Of a stretch of DNA of 64,000 bases, positions 11,101 through 21,605 are shown piece by piece. Position numbers and translations under genes: made by a program. How positions within the stretch are numbered: position 1 is the first letter of the stretch; each line of letters begins with the position of its first letter. Under the pieces are notes generated by a model. The model made no database searches and was not told where the DNA came from. It worked only from the letters and a program-made list of their open reading frames with translations. Source of the DNA: Prorocentrum cordatum (Eukaryota > Sar > Dinophyceae > Prorocentrales > Prorocentraceae); assembly GCA_963575745.1 (NCBI GenBank), contig CAUYUJ010001392.1, positions 1 through 64,000 of the forward strand. The letters run 5' to 3'.

Positions 11101-13971
11101 ACTGATCACCCCCTCAACCTTCACCCTCTCCTCCTCATCCTGGCTTTCCATGCGTTTCGGTGACGCTACCAGGGGCCCCGAAAGGGAATCAATGTTGCGT
11201 TGTATTGATTATCAATACAACGCAACATGTTATATAATTCGCCGAGATCCCGCTGCCATTCGGCAAGCTCTTCCGAAGTAAGAAGGTGCTGGCACGCCGA
11301 CGACGATATCATTCTGAAGCGCGCCATCATCTCTTCGGCAGCCCCCTCCCTCTGCAAGACCGCTACAACATCTGCGTTAAACTTCATCTCGATGATGGAC
11401 ATCTCAATGCACTCTGGAAAGCCCAACTCCAACTTAGGCGTGTTCGAAGCAATCTCTTCGACATCCTTGAGCTCTGCGAGGAAGTCGGCAGTGGTGGACT
11501 TGCGGGCCCATGTTTTGTGCGCTCTCGTGATCTTGCCATGGCAATCCGCTAGCCTGAGCGACTTTGTCACCTCAACCTGAAGAGCCTTCGGCATCACCCT
11601 CATCTTGCTCTGCAATGACTCGACCAAGTGCTTGACAACCTTGAAGTGCTTCTTATCTAGCGCCAGCACGGATACTCTCTGCAACGTGCCGAACTCGCGA
11701 TTGATGGCAGAAAGCTTGTCATGCTGCATCTTGGCGTCGCGCTCAGCGCGGTCACCCGCGACAGCAGGAGCGCCGCCAGAAGCCGCTCGGCGAGCCCCGC
11801 CCGTTCCAGCGGTCTTGGTCAGCGGCGGCGGGGCGTTGCCAGGCGCAGCCTTCCCTTTGGCCTTCGCCTTCGCTGACCTCGTCCTCGTCGATCCAGCGCC
11901 GTCCGTCGCGGCAGAAGGGCTCCCGCCGATGGCCGAACTGCTGGCTGCGGCCGAACTGCCAGCCCCGCTCGCCTTCCTCTCGTCGCCTCCGTCCAGCATG
12001 CCCAACAAATCCCATTCGGCCTCGCCGTCAGTGTCGTCGTCCTCCTCCTCTGCATCGGCCTTCCCCATCTTTTCGCGGGGAGGGTCCTGCTGCTTACCCG
12101 CGGCGTCCTGTTTGCCGGGCGCGGGGTCCGCTGGCTTCGGGGCAACAGCCTTGCCCACGATCTTGTTCTGGCCATGGGTGGTCACCATGCCCTTGAAGAT
12201 CTCCTTCACCTTGCCCTGCTCAACGAGCTCCCCATCGTGCAGCTGCTCGTTGTGCTTCAACGAGTTGACGGTGGCAAACTTGCACTCCATCTCGTCTTCT
12301 GGCGTCGTGGGTATCAGAACGACAGCCCTGGTAACAGAAGGCGGGGCGGGCGAACGAACGGATGCCACTGCGAAACGCTGGCCTGAAAGACGCAAAGCAA
12401 TGTAGCGCGCTCGACGATCTGTCCGCCCGACCCCGAGGCTCGACCCCCTGGCCCCAATGGCCCCTGGCCGCCCCGGGCCCCTGGCCCCGGGACCTCGCGC
12501 TGCTCAGCGAGCAGAGCTCTCAAACGCAACAAAAGCAACGCGTGGGCCGCTTACAAAGCGTGCAATTCACAGCGTTTCCGTTTGCCCCCCGCCCAGCCTC
12601 TCTGTCCCGTCTTTCCAGATGGTCTTCCCCACGGTATGGTTCAGGCCGTTTGTCTTGGGATCTCCGAGCTCCGCGATATAGGTCTCCAGAAGTTTGTACT
12701 TGCCGCGGACCCCTGACTCAAAAGTATTGGCCATTTCCTTCACGATCGATTCGGTCGGCCTCATGACAGTGTGGCTCGTAGCATTGCCTGATTTATAATG
12801 CTCGATGAGTGACTTCACGTAGTTGGTGAATTCCAGCATGACGTTGCTGTCGCTAGCTAGATTTGCCTTCAGGGCCGCCATGCTGAGGCCTGGGTGCAAC
12901 TTGGACTTCGCCCCGCCGCAGTAGGCGCAACACTTCCCCTCGAAGTTCGGTTTGTTCCAGGACCTCGGAAGCAAAACTGCACGGCGAAGGGCTGTAAAGT
13001 GTTACTTTCCAAGAGCGCACTCCTCCTCCTCCTCCTCCTCCTCCTCCTCATCCTCCTCCAATTCCAGTCCTTCGTCCCTCCACCTCCTGTTACTCCTCCT
13101 CCTCCCTCCTCCTGGTTTTTGGCCTGCCAGGTGAAGGTGCCCTTCAGCTCCGTCCTCTCCCCTCCCTTCGTCGTTCCTCGTCCCTCCCTTCCTCCTTCCT
13201 GTAGCTGCTGTCCCCGATTACCCCTTTCTTCCTCCTCCTCGTTCCTGCCTCTGGCCCTAGTCCCCTCTTTCGGCCACGCGTCCCGCTCCATTCCCCCATC
13301 CCCCCCCGCCACCCCCCTCCCGCCCCCTCCTCATGTCCTCAGTCTAAGCCTAGACCTCAAGTAGATCAACCCCAGGTGCCAGGGCCACGGCGTGGCCCTG
13401 ACGGCGTGGATGTGAGGTTTCTGATCCCAGAGAGGCCTTGTCCGATCTGGAAACACGGGATCTGGCGCCCCCTGGCACTCATGGCAGAGGTCGCACTCCT
13501 TGGCCATGAGCTTATCGTACATCCCCCCCATGTACTGCTTGGCCTCAGAGAGGAGAACCCCGATGACGCCAATGCCCATGTGCTTGCTCAACCCGCTGCC
13601 GTTCCAACCCGACGACATCGCCGCCGCGGCGACGCCGAGCATGCTCACCCCCTTCTTGCAACGCTTGGGCGGTGGCGCCTGGCGATCCGATAACTGACCA
13701 AGCTCGTCGCCCGCCCAGCCCGGGCCCCGAAGCTCGCATCTCACCAGAAGAGGCCCGTGGTTTCAATCGAGAGCGGGGTCAACCTGGGGCCTAGATGCCT
13801 GGAGGCTTTCCGACGCGAGCCCGAGCTCCAGGCCCTGGCCCAGATTTCGAAGGCAGACGAACAAGACGCGCGAGGCACCTCGGCCTCGGATAACTCCGCC
13901 CCGCCCAAATCAACGAGGTCCAAATCTGGGCACTCACTGACGGTGTCCAGGATGTTAGCTTCGACCTCCAT
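8195..13971 (-). CDS. Eight-exon gene, large unknown protein (~1,350 aa)
   Basis: Exons, minus strand: 13,971-~13,785; 13,693-13,356; 12,963-12,598; 12,327-11,222; 10,951 (or 10,944)-10,490; 10,193-9,599; 9,376-8,601; 8,431-8,195 (TAG stop). Phases agree at exon joins 2/3, 3/4, 5/6, 6/7 and 7/8. Introns 3 and 5 need GC donors (GAGAG then GCTGGG; GACAAG then GCTTGA), a known dinoflagellate trait. Exon 2 ends in a Cys-rich segment (KECDLCHECQG); exon 3 starts with KCCAYCGGAKSK. Exon 4 has an acidic stretch (EEEDDDTDGEAEWDLLGML), then Ala/Lys-rich linkers and predicted helices. Exons 5-8 are mostly helical. No enzyme motif is recognised. ATG at 13,971 (MEVEANILDTVSE) is the chosen start, but earlier exons and the exon 1/2 join are unresolved. 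Confidence is high that this is coding and low for function. Confidence 0.75.
10205..10480. repeat. Intronic pyrimidine/purine-biased tract
   Basis: Intron 5 of the eight-exon gene. The plus strand is TCC/CTC-rich, so the transcript is GGA/GAG-rich, with a weak acceptor CCGGCAG at 10,194. Confidence 0.6.
11192..11228. other. 37-bp near-perfect palindrome at an exon-intron border
   Basis: Two perfect 18-bp arms, ATGTTGCGTTGTATTGAT and its complement, around a single central T. It lies exactly where exon 4 of the eight-exon gene appears to end; the phase-compatible GT donor (11,221-11,220) falls inside it, so the 5' splice site would be in a cruciform-capable hairpin. Confidence 0.85.
13019..13345. 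repeat. Intronic repeat R2, copy 1, in TCC-rich intron
   Basis: Intron 2 of the eight-exon gene. About 120 bp (roughly 13,050-13,160) is shared, inverted, with 22,165-22,275: the shared blocks include AATTCCAGTCCTTCGTCCC, CTCCTGGTTTTTGGCCTGCC and AGGTGAAGG-GCCCTTCAGCT. Both copies are flanked by TCC/GGA triplet runs. Confidence 0.7.
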
Positions 13972-15172
13972 GACGCTGGATGGCAGACAGCAGACGGCAC
14001 TCGGAGAGGGCAGAGAGGGCCGCCGCAGGGCCCGTGCGTACTCGTACTTGTGCCGAAAATGTGGCGCGATGTCGCCGTTCCGCCAGCGTCGTCGCCGTCG
14101 CACGGGGTCCTGGGTCCTGGGCGAAGAGGGGACATCGGCTGACAGCGCAGCGGCCGCCAACCAGCTTCTGAAGATACCCGGCCAGAGCTACTTCGTAGAG
14201 CACAACCGAGACCGCCTCACGCCGCAGCATCGAACGGCCTGCGCGCCCGATCATGACCTGCGCGCGACATCAAGCGGCCTCAGTCGCGCATCACGAGCTA
14301 GCAACGACGCCTGCCTTCGAAAACGAAACCGAATATCGAATCGGTCCAGGGGGGCCGAAGTGGTCCAAGATGAGATTTCTCATTGAGCCGTCAATCGAGC
14401 GGGCGACTGCACGTCGGGCGGCGGAGGTCCCCGCAGGGGTCGACGGCGACGGGAGGTGAGGGAGATAGGAGATCTTATGTTTCATGCCACTAGCCCCGGC
14501 ATGCCCATCCCATCCAGTGCACAAGTCCCGAGAGGGGGCCAGCGCGCACGTGTCTGAATGCAAGAAGGAGCTCTGAAACGAACCGCAAGCAATGCAAGCC
14601 GATCTGGCTTCCTCCAGTCGCGGCAGGGGACTGGGGCAGTCGGACTGGGGAGGGGTTCTCGAATGACTGACCTGAGACCTGACCAGCGAACTGGGGGCTG
14701 GGAGTGGACGCCTGACGCCTGACATCGTCTCAGACGAACCAGCGAACGCCCCTGCCCAAGACGCCATCGGGTTCAGATCGGGAATCGAGAAACGCCCGAG
14801 TCATCAATCACGCGCATTCGTTCTAGCCAGCTGCCAGCCGCTGCCAGCCGCGGGCTCTGACTGCTAATGATGCCAATCTCGAAGTTATTACCCGAAGCTG
14901 TTTCATTCTGTCATCCCGAATCCTGAATGTTAGCCGACGCTCATGCGGCCCCGCGGGCCACATCCCAGAAGCCCCCGCAGCTGATCTTGGCATCACTGCC
15001 GAGCCTGAAACTAAACCATTTCGATGCCCCATGCCCGCGCGGTCACGACGATGATCCGAGGTGGCCGCCCAGAGGACTTGCACGGACGCTCTGGCTCTTG
15101 AATTGCAAGACGAAGCCCTGCCGCTGGAAGCCAAAGTCGCCAAATGAGACAAGCATCACAGCGTAGCCGGGC
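13972..15172. other. Intergenic stretch with possible minus-strand exon
   Basis: Between the start of the eight-exon gene and the stop of the methyltransferase gene. A minus-strand open segment at about 14,630-14,300 contains ACIACGSFQSSFLHSDTC and RSIDGSMRNLILDHFGPPG and could be an upstream exon of the eight-exon gene. I could not place splice sites. 14,630-15,172 holds only short open stretches; I see no firm gene. Confidence 0.35.
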
Positions 15173-18055
15173 TCACGGAAGCGTCTTGCTGAGGTACTCC
15201 GCAACGATATCGGGCAAGCTGACGCGCTTCGATGCGATGACCTCCATGACCTGCTTCTCGTGATCATCATGGAACTGGTCGTCCTTCATCTTGAACGTCG
15301 ATAGAGCGGCAATCGTGAAAGCAATCGCAGTGTTTGCATTGAACGCGTTGCCTGCAAGGCAACGCACTTCCTTGCGAGTGAAGCCATGCAGTTCCGCGAA
15401 GGTGAACAACGGCAACCCTTGGGCTCGAAGTGCCTCGTTCGGCTGCATGACCCTGAACCTGCGGCGCAACCTCTCGGGGCGAGCCCCCACTTCGCCCACC
15501 CCGCATGGGCCCGCGAACTCAGCAGTCGAGCACGGGGCAGCGCAGGGCGCGCGGCGCACTCGATCACAGAGTTCAGTCCGAAAGCCAAGAGGGTGGGCAA
15601 ATGGAGGTGGAGCGTGGAGACCGCCGACCATGGGAGCGCTTTGGGCGTCAAGCACGGGGCCCCGTTCTCGCACATGGGGATCCTGTTGAGCGACGAGCCG
15701 ATGTCGATAATCATCTCCTGACCCGAACCTGGCGGGATCCTCCCGTACTTCAGATCAAAGAATAGGACTACCTCGCGACAACGGATGGGTATGTCCCTGA
15801 GCCTCGACAGCTCGTCCTGGCTGTAGCGGAGACTCAAGACAGGCGGGTGGCGAAACCCGTTCTGGCGGCACAGCTCCGCATGAAGCTCAGGCCAAGGCGT
15901 CTTGGCGGCGGCGCCGCCGCCAATGACAGGAACGCGAATGTCGTCGCCGGCGCCGCGGCCCTCGTCATCAGAGTGGGCGTCGTCCTCCACGCCAAGGTCC
16001 TCTGCGTACGGATCCTCGAGCCAGTTCTGAAGATCGGCGTCGTCCTGACAGAAGGCTGCGAAAAAGGGAGGGAAGGCGGGGGCGGGCGAAGGGGGGGAAG
16101 GAGGGGGAGAGGAAGAGTTGAAGGATGGCGGGCAAGAGGACGAGTAACAAGGAGGAGAAACCCAAAGCGCCGCCGGGCAATTTACGGCAAATCGGCCGAA
16201 CCCGACAAAATGCCGTAAAATGTCCGGCCCGCCCGCGGGCCGCACTCAGCTTGGGAGTTTGAGGGATCCCCCCCCTTCAATATCCCCAGGAGGAGGAGGG
16301 GGGGGTGGGAGGATGGGGGGGAGGGGGAGGAGGAGGAGGAGGAGGAGGAGGAGGAGGAGGAGGAGGAGGAGGAGGAGGGAGGAAGAGGGAAGAGGTGGGG
16401 GAGGGAGGAGGAGGAGGAGGAGGAGGAGGAGGAGGAGGAGGAGGAGGTGGGGGAGGAGGTGGAGGGAGGAATATATGGAAGAGGGCCGCAGCGGTCCTCG
16501 GCCATCAGGATGTCCTCCAAACGGCCCTGCTCCATCTCGATGCGCTTCAAGGTGTGCAACATCATCTCCTTCGGGCCGGCCCACCTCTCGATGTCCTCCG
16601 GGCCCAGCGCTGTGTCCGAGACCCTGATGGCAGCCGCCCACCATCGCGTTCGCCTCTGCGCCGAACCGCGACAACGCGCATCATACACGGCGTCCACAAG
16701 CAGGCAACCCAGATCATGGAGCAAACGCTCGAGGGCAGCAGCATTGCTCACGTTAGTGGACGGGTCGTCGTCAGTGATGGCTGAGACGTTCTCCAGGAAG
16801 ACAAGTGGCGGCCTCGCCCTCGCTATATACCCCAAGCCACCGCGCAATGACTCGCCAGTCTTGAGGGTCCCACTGCTAACACAAGACTTGGCCTTCGAAC
16901 TATCGATGTTCAGATGTGAGACACTCTGACAGATAAACCCGAAGTAAACAACATCTGTCATTGGAACCGATCTGCACATGCCCGATACAACCTCCAAAGC
17001 TTTCGACCCATGCTGGAACTCAGTCACGTCGGCAAAGAGCAACCTGGGCGCCGGCTTGCACATGGTTCGGATCCACCTGAGACGCGGCAGCGCATCAAAC
17101 AAACGATCCACGCCCAATGGGCAGAGGGACAGGAGGACGAGGAAAAGGAAAAGCAGGAGAATGGACAGGAGGACGAATTGGAGGAGCAGGAGGAGGAGGA
17201 GGAGGAGGAGGCGAGGAAGAGGAGGAGGAGGAGGAGGAGGAGGAGGAGGAGGAGGAGGAGGAGGTTGGAGGAGGGAGGAGGAGGAGGAGGAGGAAGAGGA
17301 GGAGGACAGAGTAGCAAGGAGGACAATTTACGGCAAATCGGCCGAAACCAACAAAATGCCGTAAAATGTCCGGCCCACGCGCGGGCCGCGCGCAGCTTGG
17401 GAGTTTGAGGGATCCTCCCCCCCCTTCAATATCGCCAGGAGGAGGAGGAGGAGAAGGAGAAGTGGAGGAGGAGGACAGAGAGCCCTCGTCCCTCCACCGT
17501 TAATTACCGCCACTCCCTCCACCGCCAACTCCACTTTCCAACGAGGCCCCCTCCCTCCGCCGCCCTCCTTCCCATCTCATTCCTGCCCCGGCAACGCATG
17601 GTCTTGGGGAGGGGGAGCAGGGGGGGGAGGGGGGGGAGAAGGGGGAGGAAGAGGAGGAGGACAGAGGCACCTCGTCCCTCCACGCCGCCACCTCCACCTC
17701 CTCTTTCCAAAAGAGCCCTCCTCCCTACTCCACCGCCACATCCTCTATCCAACGAATCCCCCCCCCTCCACTGCCCTCTTTCCAAACTGATTGCTTCCCC
17801 AACCACTTCTGCTTGGTGGCATGGTTTTCACAGCTGAAGCTGTGTGTCACGCATCCATTCACGAGGGCAACCACATCGCGGAAGACATCCACGCACACGT
17901 CGGTGCCGCTGCACAACGTGCCCACGGCGAAGTTGCCGTTCGCGCAGTTGGCAATGAACCTGGCCTTGCCAGGCGGAGCGAGCAAGTGGTAGAACTGAGA
18001 AACGATCTCGGTGATGGACCCGAGCTTGCATCGGCCGCCATCCGTGGAGTGTGCC
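15173..18055 (-). CDS. C5 cytosine DNA methyltransferase, four exons
   Basis: Transfers a methyl group from S-adenosylmethionine to cytosine C5 in DNA; nuclear by inference. Exons: 18,055-17,804 (motif I NFAVGTLCSGTDV; motif II SFSCEN); 17,076-16,493 (motif IV FGFICQSVSHLN with the catalytic Cys; motif VI VFLENVSA; motif VIII QRRTRWWAAAI); 16,055-15,560 (target-recognition region); 15,458-15,173 (motif IX RVMQPNEALRAQGLP; motif X CLAGNAFNANTAIAF; stop TGA). All junction phases agree: introns 1 and 3 are GT-AG and intron 2 GC-AG. About 540 codons are seen, enough for a whole catalytic domain with no accessory reader domain. Motif IV is odd: the Pro before the catalytic Cys (PCQ) is Ile, and motif I lacks the usual FxGxG. 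The protein may be divergent or impaired. The start is unresolved; upstream exons may exist. Not assignable to DNMT1, 3 or 5 by eye. Confidence 0.8.
16160..16295 (-). mobile_element. Intronic repeat R1, copy a (methyltransferase intron 2)
   Basis: About 120 bp nearly identical to 17,325-17,443 in intron 1 of the same gene, same orientation. Shared blocks: CAATTTACGGCAAATCGGCC, CAAAATGCCGTAAAATGTCC, GGCCGC-CAGCTTGGGAGTTT and TTCAATATC, followed by GGA triplets. TTTACGGCA and TGCCGTAAA form a 9-bp stem. A short AGTAACAAGGAGGA segment precedes both copies. Confidence 0.75.
17310..17450 (-). mobile_element. Intronic repeat R1, copy b (methyltransferase intron 1)
   Basis: Second copy of the repeat described at 16,160-16,295, about 90 percent identical by eye, again followed by a GGA run. 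Two introns of one gene carrying the same insert suggests introner-type intron gain or spread of a small transposon within introns. Confidence 0.75.
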
Positions 18056-18356
18056 CTCAGCAAGCGCCGAGGCGGAGGAGCGCTCCGGCCGCGGCAAGCC
18101 GCTGCCGCGCCCGCGGCCTGGCAACGGCGGCCCCTCCCTCGGCCTCCTCCTCCTCCTCCTCCTCCTCCTCCCCCTCCCCCTCACCTCCTCCTCCTCCCCT
18201 CCTCCTCCTCCTCCTCCTCCTCCTCCTCCTCCTCCTGCCTCCCTCCGCCTCTCCCTCATGCCCCCCCTCCCCCCCTCCTTGCCCCCCCCTGCTGCCCCCC
18301 CCCCTGGGCCCCCCCTCTCGCCCCCCCCCCCCCTGGCCCCCCACCCCCGCCCCCTC
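18056..18356. repeat. TCC/CCCCCC pyrimidine tract upstream of methyltransferase exon
   Basis: CTCCTCCTCC units from about 18,140 to 18,240 and C-rich runs to 18,356. As transcript it is purine-rich. It may be an intron upstream of the first recognised exon, or intergenic. Confidence 0.6.
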
Positions 18357-18482
18357 CCCCCCATGGAACTCCCGGAAACTCCCGGGAACTCCCGGGGCCC
18401 CTCAGGGCTTTGTCTTGTTTTCAATACGACGGCTCCTGGCCCTCCCCCATGGAACTCCCGGAAACTCCCGGGAACTCCCGGA
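18357..18482. repeat. Direct duplication of a ~37-bp GGAACTCCCGG block
   Basis: CCCCATGGAACTCCCGGAAA, then CTCCCGGGAACTCCCGG, occurs at 18,358-18,394 and again at 18,446-18,482 with a 51-bp spacer. Each copy is itself built from ACTCCCGG units. Confidence 0.85.
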
Positions 18483-18639
18483 TATGAGGGGCCGGGCAAG
18501 GGGGGCTTACTAATGGGGGGGCAAGGGGGGCAGGGGGGGGGTCAGGGGGCAGGAGCGGGGGAGGGGGAAAGGACTGAGGGAGGCGAAGGAAGACCTTGGG
18601 AAGCGGCGAGACTCCTGGAAGGGCCCTGGGGGTATCCTT

Positions 18640-19510
18640 GGGAACATACGAGCGCCAGCATATGTTGGAGAGTGATTCTCACAATACGCAAGGGGCCCAC
18701 GTCGTAACCCTCCCAGCCCAAAAAAAACCTAAGCCCTTACCAATTGTCAGAATCTCAAGAGAAGTAAAAGGCTCATGTCGTGGCCCTCCCAGGCAGAAAC
18801 ACCTGGGCCCTGACCTATCGGGGTAAGGGGCGAGGGGCCCATGCCGCGGCTCTCCCAAGACGAAACCCCGAGGCCCTTACCTATTTCGAAAAAAAAAACC
18901 TTCCAAACAGTGAGCCTCGAAATAAGTAAGGGGCCCACGTCGTGGCCCGCCCGGGCAGAAAATAACCTAAGCCATAACCTGTATCTTAAACATGAGCTTT
19001 CAGAAAGGTAAGCGTTAAACTAAATGAGGGGCCCATGTCGTGGCCCTCCCAGGCAGAAAAACCGATGCCCTCACCTATTGTGAAAAAATGTGGCTGTCAA
19101 GCGGTGCTTCTCAAAATAAGTGAGGGGACCGCGTCGTGGCCCTCCAAGGAGATAAAACCAAGGCTCTTACCTATCTTGAAAATGCGCCTTCCAAACTATG
19201 ATTCTCAATATAAGCAAGGGGCCCATGTCGCGGCCCTCGCAGGTCAGAACACCTAAGCCCTTACCACGTTGAAAAATGACCTTTCAAATGGTGATTCTCA
19301 AAACAAGTAAGGAGCCCATGTCGTGGCCCTCGCAGGTAGAAAAACTCAAGCCCTTATCTATTATGTGAAATGGGCCTTCCAAAAAGTGATTCTCAACATA
19401 TCTGAGAGGCCCACGTCGCGGCCCCTCCCCCCCCCCAGAATAAAACAAACTTACGCCATAACCTATTTTGATAATTGGGCCTTCACAAGGGAGATTCTCA
19501 AAACAAGGCA
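18640..19510. repeat. ~95-bp tandem repeat, nine units
   Basis: The anchor AAGGGGCCCAYGTCGTGGCC recurs at about 18,691, 18,767, 18,833, 18,929, 19,027, 19,123, 19,217, 19,311 and 19,404. The last six intervals are 93-98 bp; the earlier ones are shortened. Each unit also carries CTCCCAGGCAGAAAA, CTAAGCCCTTACC and CCTTCCAAA-GTGATTCTCAA. No open frame is kept, so this is a satellite-like spacer. Confidence 0.85.
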
Positions 19511-19521
19511 TCCTTGCACGG

Positions 19522-19716
19522 CTAGAATGCCTGCGCGGCGGCACTGGGAGCGATGGCGTCCAACAAAGCGTCCTGCGAGACCCCGGCGCCCTTGTCCTCG
19601 TCTGCTGCTGCGGGCTTGCGCATCGGCGCCGGGCAGCTGCCGCCGCGGCTGCGGCGCGCTGGCTGCCGCGTCGCCGAGGCTGCGTCGCCGCCGCCCTCAT
19701 CGGCGTCACGCTCCAC
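19522..19716 (-). CDS. Candidate exon, Ala-rich unknown protein
   Basis: Open minus-strand segment with RKPAAADEDKGAGVSQDALL followed by DAIAPSAAAQAF and a stop. It borders the 95-bp repeat array. Composition is plausible for a C-terminal exon but there is no family match; it could be a chance open stretch in GC-rich DNA. Confidence 0.25.
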   Translation of the reverse strand: MERDADEGGGDAASATRQPARRSRGGSCPAPMRKPAAADEDKGAGVSQDALLDAIAPSAAAQAF

Positions 19717-19814
19717 ATGAGGGAGAGGGAGAGGCGATATAAATCAGGATGGGCGGTGAAGGAGGAGGAAGAGGAGTGGTGACATAACGCGATCGCCCCG
19801 GACCCAGGCCGGGC

Positions 19815-20235
19815 AGGCTGGGAAAGGGTTGGGGGAGGGGGAGGGAGAGGAGAGGAGGGGGGGGGGGGAGGCGGAGGAGGAGGAGAGGAGATAGAGGAGG
19901 ATAGGGGAGAATGAGGGAGAGGGCGCGGGCATTGATGACGAGAAGGAGGACAAAGAGGAGGAGAGCGACGTGGAAGAGGGAAGAGGGGGCGGAGGAGGAG
20001 GGGCGGGTAGGGAGGGTGAGGAGGGCGAGGTCTCTCTTCGAGCGCCTGGGCGCCTGCTACCTTTGTTGGTCACCCTTGGGAGCCTCTTGGGGCCGTCTTG
20101 GAGCCGTCTTGGGCCCCTCTTCGAGCCGTCGGGAAGCCCTCTCCTCCCCACCCTCTGCAGGCCGTCGAGAGCGCCCTCTCGGGGCCCCATTGGAGCTTCT
20201 AGGGCCCTCTCGGTGCCTATCTGGGTCACAAACGA
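19815..20235. repeat. GGA-rich tract then CTTGGGGCCGT minisatellite
   Basis: 19,815-20,035 is GGGGGAGG/GAGGAGGA low complexity. 20,050-20,235 has degenerate units of about 14-18 bp built on CTTGGGGCCGTCTTGGAGCC. The same family occurs at 33,835-34,215 and 49,640-49,990. Confidence 0.7.
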
Positions 20236-21190
20236 CGCCCGCGAATGTATGTGTCCTAGACCCCCTCCCCTCCCTTGAAACGAAGCCCTCGGGGCACTCG
20301 TGCAGGGGCCAATGTTTCGGCCGTCTTTGGGCTCCAGGGGCGTTTCCAGATGTGCTCGGTCGGGCACCTCGAGAAACCTCGAGACGTCAAACGAATTGGG
20401 GCTGCGTTGCGTGCGGCTCTCGAAGAGAGCCCCAAGATAACTCCCGAAAGTTCCATGAAGACTCCAAGACAAACCAAGAGGGCCGCAAGATAACTGCGCG
20501 GCTATTCAACTACGGAGGGGAGCGGTGCGACCGTTTTTCGGTAGTCTGTGTTCGCAAGCAGGTCGCATCGAGGTCTGTGTCTGCAAAGACCCATGCTTGT
20601 CGGCTGAGCGATTTCTGAAGGCACCGTGGAGGGCTTTGTGCGAGGGGCGATGCTTGTCTCACTCAACGTGACCAGCGCGCGGCAGCGCGGCGGGGATAGG
20701 CCGCGGCACAAAGCCGAACTTCCAGCAGAAAGCGCGGCAGGTGGAGGAGGGAAAGACGGAAGGAGGGAAAGGCTCTGTCATCATTGGATCCCCCTGGACC
20801 TCCGCAGATGCCTGGCGGCGGCCTCCACCTCTGCTGCCTCTGCCCCGATGCCCGCCGCGCCCGCTGCCGCCGCGGCTGGCGCCGCTGCCCCGAGACCGGC
20901 CGCGGCCGCGGCCGCTGGGGCGGCCTCCGACAAGCACCTGGCCAAGACTTGAAGGACCCGGGCGCCGGCATGGAGGTGGGGGAAGAGGTGAGGCATGAGG
21001 CATGAGATCAAGAGAGCAGAGCGACAAGAAGAGGGAGGAGGAATATCAGAAAGTAGAGGGCGGAACAAGGAGAGGAGGAAGAGGCGGAGGGAGAAGGGGT
21101 AAGGGCGACGTCTGCTGCGCCTGGGGGTGCGGCAGCGTCTCTGCCTCCTCCACTGGGGCACCCGCCAAAGTAGACCTCTGGAGAATGGGG
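20236..21190. other. No convincing gene; Ala/Gly-rich frames and GGA tract
   Basis: 20,236-20,640 shows no motif. 20,800-20,945 is a GCC-rich stretch open in several frames (poly-Ala or Gly/Arg), so not reliable. 21,020-21,105 is a GGA/GAA tract. This could be intron sequence of the long gene running from 30.4 kb. Confidence 0.35.
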
Positions 21191-21199
21191 GGAGGGGCA

Positions 21200-21465
21200 A
21201 GGCGCTGAGAACATGGGGAAATGGGCGGCCGATTCCCAGACGACCTGCCGCCATGCTCGACAACGCTCGGCGCGCGCGGATTGGTCCGCGCACGCGTCGC
21301 ACGGCGCGCGAACGCAGTGAGCAAGTAGTCTGGGAAACGAGCGCCCATCTCACCCGCGCGGTCGGTACAGGGTTCGGTCATCCGATCCCTGGCTTGGCCG
21401 TTCCCGAGCGCACAGAAACCGATGACTTCAGGTGCCTTGGCCCCTGGCCCCATGAATCCCATGAA
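21200..21465 (-). CDS. Candidate exon, unknown protein
   Basis: Minus-strand segment reading FMGPGAKAPEVIGFCALGNG, then MTEPCTDRAGEMGARFPDYL and SVVEHGGRSSGNRPP. A good acceptor (GTTCCGTTCAG) precedes FMGFMGPG. It lies downstream of two other exons on the same strand and may be the last part of the long gene starting at 30.4 kb. Function unknown. Confidence 0.4.
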
Positions 21466-21605
21466 CTGAACGGAACCGGCACCCTCGAACGGACGAGCCA
21501 AGGATTACATTGCCCAGCGACGCTGCATCCACGAGGCTCGCTGAATCCTCGCAGCGGGCCGAGAGAAGAATCAAGTTCCCGACGCCCCATTCCCCACTTA
21601 AGCGA

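Noticed and set aside
20781-21353. Poly-Ala frames near 20.8-21 kb
   Set aside because: GCC-rich low-complexity DNA open in three frames on both strands.
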